From: CALFVT01 sp964513675
Lineage (GTDB): Bacteria > Pseudomonadota > Alphaproteobacteria > Caulobacterales > Maricaulaceae
Length of the DNA stretch: 64,000 bases
Direction: 5' to 3'
NCBI GenBank assembly: GCA_964513675.1
Contig: CAZEOD010000006.1
Span: 16,552 to 80,551 of the forward strand
The stretch's first letter is position 1; every line of letters begins with the position of its first letter. The position numbers and the translations under genes are program-made. The notes under the pieces were generated by a model. It was given only the letters and a program-made list of their open reading frames with translations, was not told the DNA's origin and searched no databases. This document shows, piece by piece, positions 1 through 7,776 of the stretch.

Positions 1-91
1 GACCGACCTGCACAAGTTCCGCCACGCTTTCAGGCGTTAATCCAACGCGAAATTCATTGTTTTTAATTTCCTTAGGGACACCGATATGCAT
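1..91 (-). CDS. ald: Alanine dehydrogenase, N-terminal fragment (gene runs off the window)
   Basis: Reading the minus strand from the ATG at 91-89 gives 30 codons without a stop, beginning MHIGVPKEIKNNEFRVGLTP. This is the start typical of alanine dehydrogenase, the NAD-dependent enzyme interconverting L-alanine with pyruvate and ammonia; the PKE-K-NE-RV-LTP pattern belongs to the alanine dehydrogenase/transhydrogenase N-terminal domain. A GGAG ribosome site lies just upstream (about 98-101). The gene diverges from an Lrp/AsnC regulator at 233, the usual arrangement for ald and its regulator, which strengthens the call. Only the first 30 residues are visible, so integrity cannot be judged. 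Confidence 0.85.
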   Translation of the reverse strand, partial: MHIGVPKEIKNNEFRVGLTPESVAELVQVG

Positions 92-232
92 GGCAAGCTC
101 CAGAGTTCTAATGTTTAAATGACATGAGCTTGATAGCAGACAAGCCGTCGAATCTCTTCGCGTTTTATCTTGTCATATTGATATATATTCGTATATTTTA
201 TCGTTTATGTAAAAATAACAGGAATTATTCCT

Positions 233-697
233 ATGATAGACAGTATTGACAGAAAAATTCTCGCCCTTCTACAAGAGAACTGCCGCGCCCCGATTGCCCA
301 GACGGCAGAGAAAGTCGGCCTATCGTTATCAGCCTGCCACCGCCGTATTGGCCAATTAGAGGCGGCCGGCTTAATCGAGCGCTATGCGGCGCGGCTCAAT
401 GGTAAAGCCCTTGGCTATGCCATGACATTTTACGTCGAAATTTCCCTTGAAAGCCAATCAGAAACCACCCTCGCCGCCTTTGAAAAAGCCGCCATCGCCA
501 GCGATCAGGTCTTGGAATGTCACCTGATGACAGGAGATGCTGATTACCTCATCAAATTAGCCGCCCAAGATACGGAAAATTATGAGCAGCTTTACCGCCG
601 CACCATTGCCGCTTTGCCCTATGTCACAAAGATCAAAAGCTCGCTTGTTATGAAAACGGTCAAACGCTGGAAAGGCTACCCGCCGCCCCGTGCATAA
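233..697 (+). CDS. Lrp/AsnC family transcriptional regulator (AldR-like)
   Basis: A 154-residue protein of normal Lrp/AsnC length. Residues 3-60 form the AsnC-type helix-turn-helix (IDSIDRKILALLQENCR start, recognition helix near SLSACHRRI), followed by the RAM ligand-binding domain (about 66-145) with the MTGDADYLIKL stretch typical of the family. Such proteins are DNA-bending, amino-acid-responsive regulators. It is divergent from the alanine dehydrogenase start at 91 across 141 AT-rich bases, so alanine-responsive control of ald is the natural inference. An ACAGGAA ribosome site precedes the ATG. Confidence 0.9.
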   Translation: MIDSIDRKILALLQENCRAPIAQTAEKVGLSLSACHRRIGQLEAAGLIERYAARLNGKALGYAMTFYVEISLESQSETTLAAFEKAAIASDQVLECHLMTGDADYLIKLAAQDTENYEQLYRRTIAALPYVTKIKSSLVMKTVKRWKGYPPPRA

Positions 698-700
698 AAG

Positions 701-718
701 CAGCGCAGCTTCGCGCTG
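701..718 (+). terminator. Short GC hairpin after the Lrp-type gene, weak terminator candidate
   Basis: Arms CAGCGC (701-706) and GCGCTG (713-718) start a few bases after the stop codon. The following bases lack a clear T run, so intrinsic termination here is uncertain. Confidence 0.3.
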
Positions 719-957
719 TGACCTTTATAAAACATATATCACGAAAAACATGTGTCACGGGCGCCTTTGACATAAGATTCGGCGGTAAATTTTACGCGCG
801 CCCACAGCCCTCACCCCTGATATAAAGGGCGAAACAAGGTAAATGACCGCTATTCATTAAAAAAACTTATGTTCCTGTCTATAGACATGGATATTTTCAT
901 AGACCATGCCCGCCGCATTAGTTATTGAAATATAAATCGAGTCAGGGGACCGAGAAC

Positions 958-3348
958 GTGAAACATACTTCAAGCCAATCAAAACTAGTGACATCCTTAT
1001 TGGCTCTGACGATTGCTCTTGGCATAACATCATCGGCGACGGCGCAATCAACACTGCCCAATAATGCCGCTGGCACAAACCGTCCGCTTAAACTCGCCGA
1101 AGACAGCCCCTTTAGGGACGAGGATGTTATTTACCTCGACGCGGATGAGCTTATCCGCGATCAAGAAGGGCAAGTCCTAACGGCTCAAGGCGGCGTGGAA
1201 GGCCGGTATCAAGACCGTACCTTGCGGGCCGATAAAGTCGTTTATAATCTTCAAACTGGCCGCGTTGTCGCCCTTGGCAGCGTCGTCTTGATCGATTCTG
1301 ATGGATCTGTGCAATATGCAGAAAAGCTAGAGCTATCCAATGAGCTTGAGGCCGGCACGGCGTCAAATTTCACGGCGCGTCTCGCAAATGGCGGGATTAC
1401 GGGCGCGGCGCTGGCGACCCGAACATCCGACGAAGAAATCGAGCTTTATAATGCTTATTATACCGCCTGTGAGCCCTGCCTAGAAAACGGCGAAACAAAA
1501 CGGCCCACATGGCGATTAAAGGCGCGTAAAGTTAAGCAGGATAAAAGTAAAAACGCGATTATCTATAATAATGCTGTGTTTGAGCTTTTAGGCATCCCTG
1601 TCTTTTACACACCTTACCTCGCCCATCCCGATCCGAGTGTTGATCGGGCGAGTGGCTGGCTCAACCCGTTTATTGGCATTTCTCAATCACGAGGCTTCGA
1701 ATCGATAACGCCCTATTATTGGGCTATTGACGACAGTTCAGAGCTCACGGTGACCCCGCGCCTCTTTACCAAAGTCAATCCGTTATTAGAGTATAAATAT
1801 CGCAAAAAATTCTATTCGGGCGAAATTAATATCGAAGGCAGCGGCACCTATGCCAGCGTCTTTGACCGCAGCGGAGATAGTTTTAACGATCCGGCGCAAT
1901 TTACAAATCCAGAAGACGCTCCGCTGGGGCGGCGTTTGCGCTCTCATACCTTTGCCAATGCCGCGTTTCAGATTAATGACACATGGAATTGGGGCGCAGG
2001 CTTTCAAGCGGCATCGGATGATTTCTATTTAAACCGGTATGACCTGACGGAACGGCCCCGAAAATTCGGCCTCTACGAAGCCGATAGCCGCCGCCTAATT
2101 TCACAAGCTTTTCTTGTCGGACAGGGTGAAAATTTCCGTATCTCCACGTCTGCATATGGCTTCCAAGATCTACGGAGCGGTGTTCGGCTAAATGATGACG
2201 GGAGTTTTACCGCGCTCAACGTTGATGATGGTGTTTTACCCATCGTCGCGCCGAACATCAAAGCTGAATATAATATCACCGATCCTATTATTGGCGGCCG
2301 GTTTAAGGCCTCTGGTGATTTTACATCCCTCACCCGCAAAGTCGGTACAGATTACACGCGCGGAACAGCCGGATTGGAATGGAGTAAAAACTTTATTGCG
2401 CCGGGCGGCATCGAAGTTAAACCCTTTGGTTTTGCCCGTTTCGACGCCTTTAGTTTCGACGTTGAAGATGCCAATGGTGATGATGTTGAGGTTGATAATT
2501 TCACCCGCGAAGTCGGACAAGTTGGCGTTGATGTCCGTTATCCCTTCATCAAATATGGTGATGGCGTGAATTTCATCATCGAGCCGCGCCTGCAAATTAC
2601 AGAGAGTTTTGGCGATGGTTTACAAGAAAACTTCACGGTTCAAGATAATCTAGGGCGCAATATTTCATTGCTACAAGATAGTTTTGATATTGACCTCGAC
2701 CATACTTTGCTTTTTTCCAATAATAAATCGACAGGGTTTGATTTCTGGCGCGAAGGATTTCGGGCAGATATTGGCGCGTCCTTTATCGCAGATTGGGACC
2801 ATAGCCGCGCCAAAGTCTTTTTGGGGCAAAGCTATGCGGATACTGTTGCAATAGAGGATGATTTTGAACTCGGCACAGGCCTTAACGGCGATAAATCTGA
2901 TCTGGTTGGATTATTCGAACTTGATTTGCTAGGCCGCCTGCGATCAACAACGCGCCTGCGTTATGATGATGATACGAATGATTTCCGCCGCATTGATACC
3001 AGTTTAACATATCGCGGAGAGCGCTTTTCTCTTAGTAGCCGCTATTTTAAAGTCGACTCCGTCACGCGGCTTCAATCATCCGACCCAGATGCCCCACAAG
3101 AAGAATTTTCAGGCATCGCAACCTTGCGCGTTTTTGATAATTGGAGCGTGCGCGGCGGCTTAACATATGACCTTGATGCCAATGATGTGCGCCGGCAGAC
3201 ATATGGCCTTGTCTATGATGATGACTGCACACGTATTGAGTTTCTTTATAACACAACGCGGCTCAATAATAATGCTCTGCGTGATACGCAAGGATTCTCG
3301 GTTCGCATCTCACTCTTGTCTTTGGGTGACTTCTCGCCCACTAATTAA
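958..3348 (+). CDS. lptD: LPS-assembly protein LptD (outer-membrane beta-barrel)
   Basis: LptD inserts lipopolysaccharide into the outer leaflet of the outer membrane with LptE. I choose the GTG at 958: it has an AGGGGA ribosome site at 943-948 and gives a clean signal peptide (cleavage near SATAQS). A TTG at 925 would add 11 residues. The 796-residue protein has an OstA-like N-terminal domain (about 50-200, with AQGGVEGRY and ALGSVVL) and a long C-terminal barrel domain rich in alternating Asp/Asn beta strands. Cysteines in CEPC and in DDDC near the C-terminus may be the disulfide pairs of the family. Unusually, surA, pdxA and ksgA do not follow; a convergent ferredoxin reductase does. Confidence 0.93.
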   Translation: MKHTSSQSKLVTSLLALTIALGITSSATAQSTLPNNAAGTNRPLKLAEDSPFRDEDVIYLDADELIRDQEGQVLTAQGGVEGRYQDRTLRADKVVYNLQTGRVVALGSVVLIDSDGSVQYAEKLELSNELEAGTASNFTARLANGGITGAALATRTSDEEIELYNAYYTACEPCLENGETKRPTWRLKARKVKQDKSKNAIIYNNAVFELLGIPVFYTPYLAHPDPSVDRASGWLNPFIGISQSRGFESITPYYWAIDDSSELTVTPRLFTKVNPLLEYKYRKKFYSGEINIEGSGTYASVFDRSGDSFNDPAQFTNPEDAPLGRRLRSHTFANAAFQINDTWNWGAGFQAASDDFYLNRYDLTERPRKFGLYEADSRRLISQAFLVGQGENFRISTSAYGFQDLRSGVRLNDDGSFTALNVDDGVLPIVAPNIKAEYNITDPIIGGRFKASGDFTSLTRKVGTDYTRGTAGLEWSKNFIAPGGIEVKPFGFARFDAFSFDVEDANGDDVEVDNFTREVGQVGVDVRYPFIKYGDGVNFIIEPRLQITESFGDGLQENFTVQDNLGRNISLLQDSFDIDLDHTLLFSNNKSTGFDFWREGFRADIGASFIADWDHSRAKVFLGQSYADTVAIEDDFELGTGLNGDKSDLVGLFELDLLGRLRSTTRLRYDDDTNDFRRIDTSLTYRGERFSLSSRYFKVDSVTRLQSSDPDAPQEEFSGIATLRVFDNWSVRGGLTYDLDANDVRRQTYGLVYDDDCTRIEFLYNTTRLNNNALRDTQGFSVRISLLSLGDFSPTN

Positions 3349-3358
3349 GCGCATAAAA

Positions 3359-3390
3359 AAACCGGCCTTTATCGAGCCGGTTTAATTTAT
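3359..3390. terminator. Bidirectional rho-independent terminator between lptD and fpr
   Basis: Perfect 8-bp stem AAACCGGC (3359-3366) / GCCGGTTT (3376-3383), 9-base loop, followed by TAATTTATT on the plus strand and by an A run on the left that reads as T on the minus strand. It sits between two convergent stop codons. Confidence 0.85.
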
Positions 3391-3406
3391 TGATATGGAA
3401 TTAAGC

Positions 3407-4219
3407 CTAGCCAACAAAGGCTTTCTCAACAACAAGCTCAGCCGGCTGTGAGTTAGAGCCTTCACGCAGGCCAAAGCCTTCACAAATTTCTTTTGTGTCA
3501 TTAATCATGTCCATAGACCCGCAAATCATGACTCGGTCTGTTTCAGGATTCATTTTCGGCACGCCTGCTTTTTCAAAAAGTGTCCCCGTTTCAATCAAGG
3601 TCGTAATACGGCCTTTCAGCGGATAATCTTCGCGGGTTAGGCTGGTGATATGTAATAGTTTTCCGTCCATCATTTCGCCGACTAAAGGATCGTTTTTACA
3701 CGCTTCGACAAGGCGAAGACCATAAGATAGCTCTGATGCTTGCCGGCAGGTATGTGTCAGGATAACCTCGTCATAGCGCTCATAAGTTTCAGGATCACGA
3801 ATCAAGCTGGCGAAAGGCGCAATGCCTGTCCCCGTCGAGAACATATATAACCGCTTACCGGGCAATAGCGCATCAAGCACTAATGTCCCGACCGGCTTTT
3901 TACTGAGAAGGACTGTGTCGCCCTCTTGAATTTTTTGTAGCCGTGATGTCAGCGGGCCATCCGGCACTTTAATAGAATAAAACTCGATTTTTTCGTCCCA
4001 CGCCGGGCTCGCAATAGAATAAGCGCGCATAATCGGCCGCTTCTCGCCCTCTTGCGCCGGCAAACCGATCATCACAAATTCACCCGAACGAAACCGAAAA
4101 CTGGCTGGGCGCGTGATAGAAAAGGAAAATAACCGGTCTGAATAATGCTCAACCTCAAGGACTTTTTCCTCAGTCGGCGCATTGGGATTCACTTTTACGG
4201 GCGTAGCAGCAGCAGTCAT
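3407..4219 (-). CDS. fpr: Ferredoxin--NADP(+) reductase
   Basis: A 270-residue FAD flavoprotein that moves electrons between NADPH and ferredoxin or flavodoxin. The FAD-binding RAYS motif is at 65-68, the NADP-binding GTGIAPF near 130, and a second nucleotide motif VMICGSMDM lies near 230. The C-terminus VEKAFVG is the bacterial-type tail that stacks near the flavin. A strong AAGAGG ribosome site is 6 bases before the ATG. In proteobacteria this enzyme commonly supports oxidative-stress defence and Fe-S or ferredoxin metabolism. It is transcribed alone toward lptD, and the two share a terminator. Confidence 0.93.
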   Translation of the reverse strand: MTAAATPVKVNPNAPTEEKVLEVEHYSDRLFSFSITRPASFRFRSGEFVMIGLPAQEGEKRPIMRAYSIASPAWDEKIEFYSIKVPDGPLTSRLQKIQEGDTVLLSKKPVGTLVLDALLPGKRLYMFSTGTGIAPFASLIRDPETYERYDEVILTHTCRQASELSYGLRLVEACKNDPLVGEMMDGKLLHITSLTREDYPLKGRITTLIETGTLFEKAGVPKMNPETDRVMICGSMDMINDTKEICEGFGLREGSNSQPAELVVEKAFVG

Positions 4220-4319
4220 TTCAACCTCTTGTTAAACAGGCTGAGAAAAGCTCATACCCATACTCGCGTGGGACATAAGCCCTCTTTGCGCGGAATACAA
4301 TAGACTATATAACAAACAA

Positions 4320-4339
4320 CCGTTCTATATACAGAACGG
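4320..4339 (-). terminator. Perfect 7-bp inverted repeat downstream of folE
   Basis: Arms CCGTTCT (4320-4326) and AGAACGG (4333-4339) with a 6-base spacer, about 45 bases after the folE stop. On the minus strand it is followed by TTGTTTGTT, a poor but possible U tract. The same repeat lies about 100 bases upstream of the fpr start, so it could instead be an operator for fpr. Confidence 0.4.
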
Positions 4340-4385
4340 CGCATCACATATCAGTGATATTCATCAAGACGCTATGTTCATGGCT

Positions 4386-4958
4386 CTATCTCTGCGGCGC
4401 ATCAGCATTATTTACGAGATTGAAAAATTCCATACGCTGTTCCGCCTTGTGGAATTGCCCATTAAGCGCGGAAGATATCATCCGGTGCGGCGTTTTAATC
4501 CCGCGTGCGGTCATACATAAATGCTCGCCCTTCGCCATAACAGCCACATCATCCGTGCCTAAAATCGCAACAAGCTCATCAGAAATATCAGATACAAGCT
4601 GTTCTTGTAGCGTGAGTTTATGCGCGTGTTTATGCGCAATGCGAGCAAATTTTGACAAGCCGAGCACTTTATCATCTGCGATATAGGCAATGGAAACATC
4701 GCACCAAAAGGGCAACATATGATGTTCGCACATAGACCAAACCCGCATACCCGTCACGCAGACCATTTGATGATGTTTTACGGCCGCAAAGGTGGTATCG
4801 ATTTTCCCGGGCTCATATTCGATAAATTCCTGCCAAAAATTCGCAATACGCCGCGGTGTCTCTTTCAAGCCTTCACGGTTTGGGTCTTCGCCCAAAGCAA
4901 CAAGCAACTCTGACACGAGCGATTTGATTTTAGCGTGATCGATTTTTCCGGTGGCCAT
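4386..4958 (-). CDS. folE: GTP cyclohydrolase I
   Basis: FolE converts GTP to 7,8-dihydroneopterin triphosphate, the first step of folate biosynthesis. The 190-residue protein has the expected zinc ligands C77 and H80 in CEHHMLPF and C148 in GEHLCMTARG, plus the TPRR motif near residue 34. It is the right length for the bacterial type I enzyme. Other pterin genes in this window (PTPS-like, FolM-like SDR and folB at 28.6-30.2 kb) are about 24 kb away, so the pathway is encoded in separate clusters. folE appears to be a single-gene unit here. Confidence 0.95.
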   Translation of the reverse strand: MATGKIDHAKIKSLVSELLVALGEDPNREGLKETPRRIANFWQEFIEYEPGKIDTTFAAVKHHQMVCVTGMRVWSMCEHHMLPFWCDVSIAYIADDKVLGLSKFARIAHKHAHKLTLQEQLVSDISDELVAILGTDDVAVMAKGEHLCMTARGIKTPHRMISSALNGQFHKAEQRMEFFNLVNNADAPQR

Positions 4959-5074
4959 AAAAATATCTTTCTGATTATGTTACATTATATCTATAGTGTT
5001 TAGATATGTCTTAATATTGAATTATCTTAACGTGATCTTGCAGATAAGACTATTTCATATTTAGAGTTGCACAA

Positions 5075-5509
5075 TTATGTCACAGATAAAGCTTGGCGGA
5101 TCATTTGCACGCGCCGGCGGTTCACGCCTCTATCTGAATAGCCTGTACGGGATGATGAGCGAATATGCGCCAAGCCGCCGCCTGCATCGCGAACTTCGAC
5201 ATCATCAACGAATTTGAAGATTTTAGACATATAGGTCGCAGAGATATATCCATCTTGCTCGCGCGTAATGGTTCCGCCCGTGGCGATAATAGCGGCGCGA
5301 ATATCACGGAGGCTAGACTTTAACGGCGGCACTAATTTTTCAGGCTGCGTATCCGCTTCGCTAGAAACAGAATTTGGCGCAGTCCCGCAATCGGCTAGGC
5401 GGCCCTTTACGAGGCCCTTGGCTTCGCCCTTTTGTGATTTTAGGCCCAATAGAAAAAACACCCCGCAGAAAGCCGCCGTCATAGTCAGGATGAACCGAAT
5501 ATATTCCAT
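5075..5509 (-). CDS. DUF1499 domain protein, membrane-anchored
   Basis: A 144-residue protein with one N-terminal hydrophobic segment (about 7-23, FILTMTAAFCGVFFLLGL) followed by a DUF1499 domain. The domain shows APNSVSSE early, then KIFKFVDDVEVR, HIRSSSRTGYSD and GVNRRRVQMIR, the family signature. The function of DUF1499 is not established. It lies immediately downstream (29 bases or less) of the YheT-like hydrolase on the same strand and is probably cotranscribed with it. Confidence is in the family, not in a role. Confidence 0.8.
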   Translation of the reverse strand: MEYIRFILTMTAAFCGVFFLLGLKSQKGEAKGLVKGRLADCGTAPNSVSSEADTQPEKLVPPLKSSLRDIRAAIIATGGTITREQDGYISATYMSKIFKFVDDVEVRDAGGGLAHIRSSSRTGYSDRGVNRRRVQMIRQALSVT

Positions 5510-5510
5510 T

Positions 5511-6482
5511 TTAAAAACCTTCTATTATATGCGACATAACATCATCATAGCCCGTTGGCCCCGTCAAGCTTTGGAAAAAGCCATTATGCCCGCCATGTTT
5601 CCACATATAAAGCTGGCTTTGAGCGCTTAGTTTCAAGCTCTCACACAGTGCCATCGGCACAACGGGGTCATCTTTGGCGGCAATAATTGTAATGGGCACC
5701 GGGCAGTCTTTTATATCTTGCGGCCCCAAGGCGTAATCTGAAAAATATGTCATAGCATCGGGATAATCGGTATATTGCGGAATAATAATTTCCGTCATTT
5801 TCATAATGTCTGTCATATCCATGACGTGGTCAAAATTATAGACCTCAGGAAAGGCCGCTTGTTTAAGCTGCATAGAGCGCTTCCATTTCTTAAGGAAATA
5901 AGACCGGATAAGGCGGTTATGATCTAATGATGGATTTGAGGACGGCGGGTCAATCACTGGACTGACCGCAATCAAATGCGCAAGGTTGCTTATCGGGCTT
6001 TGGCTCAATCTGCGCGCAACTCTAAGCGTGTAATTCCCGCCGAGAGAGAAGCCGGCCAAGATCACAGGCCGCGTTTTATAGCGCTCGCATATGATCTGCA
6101 CGGCATCAAAGACTTCATCAAAAAGCGTAGCGTAAAAAGCCCCTTCATTCAGGGCGTGCGTATCCCCGTGATCGCGCAGGTTAAGCCGCACAACAGCGCA
6201 GCCTTTATCATAGACACGGCGCGCGGCGGCAACAACATAAGTGCTATCGGAGCTGCCTTCCCAGCCGTGAATGAAAATAAAAACCGGGCGCGTTTCATCA
6301 CTGGATTCAGAAAACACCGCTTTTAGCCGAACCCCCTCTGGCGTCACCAAAATATCTGTCCGGCTTTTGCGCTCCAGCGCCGTTATGCCGCGCTTTCTAA
6401 ATTTCAGGCTCGCAAGTCCAGTTTGCACCATGGCAGAGCGCATCCATAACGGCGGAGAGAAATTGGAAATATCAGATCGCAT
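5511..6482 (-). CDS. YheT-family alpha/beta hydrolase
   Basis: Predicted serine hydrolase of the UPF0017/YheT family; substrates are unknown but carboxylesters are typical. The start at 6482 is favoured: AAAGGG lies 6 bases upstream, and the protein then begins MRSDISNFSPPLW, like relatives that start just before a PPLW segment. An in-frame ATG at 6545 would add 21 residues but has no good ribosome site. Motifs: HGWEGSSDS (oxyanion region), the nucleophile elbow GFSLGGN, and a C-terminal catalytic His in KHGGHNGF. The DUF1499 gene follows within 2 bases, suggesting an operon. Confidence 0.85.
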   Translation of the reverse strand: MRSDISNFSPPLWMRSAMVQTGLASLKFRKRGITALERKSRTDILVTPEGVRLKAVFSESSDETRPVFIFIHGWEGSSDSTYVVAAARRVYDKGCAVVRLNLRDHGDTHALNEGAFYATLFDEVFDAVQIICERYKTRPVILAGFSLGGNYTLRVARRLSQSPISNLAHLIAVSPVIDPPSSNPSLDHNRLIRSYFLKKWKRSMQLKQAAFPEVYNFDHVMDMTDIMKMTEIIIPQYTDYPDAMTYFSDYALGPQDIKDCPVPITIIAAKDDPVVPMALCESLKLSAQSQLYMWKHGGHNGFFQSLTGPTGYDDVMSHIIEGF

Positions 6483-6684
6483 GACCAGCCCTTTATGCGT
6501 CATAAACGTCAAGCTTAAATTTAACCGTTCATGGACTACAGCCATATAAACATTGCCGCATAGATATCAATTCACGAATGGCTTTTATACAAAATTACAG
6601 CTTCCATTCATTTCTGAATATTGTAAACACGCAAGCGGTTATCATATTGATAAACTGCGGCGAGTTGAAAGACGTATATAAATC

Positions 6685-7764
6685 ATGAAAATATCTGTCT
6701 CACAAATCATTGCCATTATTGCAAGCCTCGCCTTGATCGCATGGTTTGTTTTCCACAATAGCGGCTCGTCGTCTGAACCCGCAGACACGCCCGCGAAAAG
6801 CTCCGAGAGTAGTGAAAAACCTCTCCCCAGCGTTGTCGTCTTAAACCGCACGGCCGAGCCCCGCAAACAAGTGCTTGAGCTGTTCGGGCAAAGTGAAGCC
6901 AACCGCCAAGTTGTGGTGAAAGCCAACATACCGAGCGTCGTCACTCAGACCCCCCTCACCGAGGGCCAGATTGTCCGTAAAGGTCAAGTCATGTGCATCC
7001 AAAGCGTGAATGAGCGTGATGCCAATGTCGAACAAGCGCGCGCCCAACTTGTACGGGCAGAGCTTGAATATAATGCCGCCGTCAAACTTGCGGCGCGCGG
7101 ATTTCGGTCTGAAACACAAGTCACCACATTTAAGGCGGGTCTTGATACGGCGCGGGCTGGCCTGAAAGCCGCTGAAGTTGCTCGCAGCAATGTCAAAATG
7201 CTCGTTCCTTTTCGCGGCATTTTCGAGCGCCAAGACGCCGAAATTGGAGATTACTTAAGCCCGGGGCAGGCTTGCGGATTAGTCGTTGAGCTTGATCCCC
7301 TAATTGTAACGGTACAGCTAACGGAGCAGCAGATTAGCCGCGTTAAAATCGGGCAAGAAACGGAGATTAGCTTAGCAACAGGCGAGAGCGTCACGGGTAA
7401 ATTGCGCCGCATAGAAGCCGTTGCCAATCCGTCAACCCGCAGTTTTCGAACTGAGATTGAAGTCCCGAATAAAGATATGACATTAAAGGCCGGCGTTACC
7501 GCTGAAATCCGCCTGAAAAGCAATAGCACCGTTCCTGCGCAGAATATTCCGGCCGGCATCCTAGCGCTTGATGACAACGGCAATATCGGCGTTCGCTACC
7601 TCGACAGCGACGACCGCGTCAACTTCGCCGTCACAACAACCATTGATGAAGATGCAAATGGCATTTGGGTCACGGGACTGCCCGAACAAACCCGTATCAT
7701 TATTACAGGTCAAGATTACGTCTCGAACGGCACAAAAGTCGCGCCGAGCCTTGGGTCAAATTAG
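6685..7764 (+). CDS. RND efflux periplasmic adaptor subunit (HlyD/MFP family)
   Basis: A 359-residue membrane-fusion protein with one N-terminal membrane anchor (about 5-23), a biotinyl-lipoyl-like half domain (LTEGQIVRKGQVMC), a helical hairpin rich in Ala/Arg/Glu (about 110-165), the second lipoyl half (LVPFRGIFERQDAEIGDYLSPGQ) and a beta-barrel domain. It bridges an inner-membrane RND pump to an outer-membrane channel. The permease gene starts 12 bases after its stop, so the two form an operon. No TolC-type channel gene is nearby; the pump probably borrows one from elsewhere. Confidence 0.92.
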   Translation: MKISVSQIIAIIASLALIAWFVFHNSGSSSEPADTPAKSSESSEKPLPSVVVLNRTAEPRKQVLELFGQSEANRQVVVKANIPSVVTQTPLTEGQIVRKGQVMCIQSVNERDANVEQARAQLVRAELEYNAAVKLAARGFRSETQVTTFKAGLDTARAGLKAAEVARSNVKMLVPFRGIFERQDAEIGDYLSPGQACGLVVELDPLIVTVQLTEQQISRVKIGQETEISLATGESVTGKLRRIEAVANPSTRSFRTEIEVPNKDMTLKAGVTAEIRLKSNSTVPAQNIPAGILALDDNGNIGVRYLDSDDRVNFAVTTTIDEDANGIWVTGLPEQTRIIITGQDYVSNGTKVAPSLGSN

Positions 7765-7776
7765 GGCCGCGCGGAT

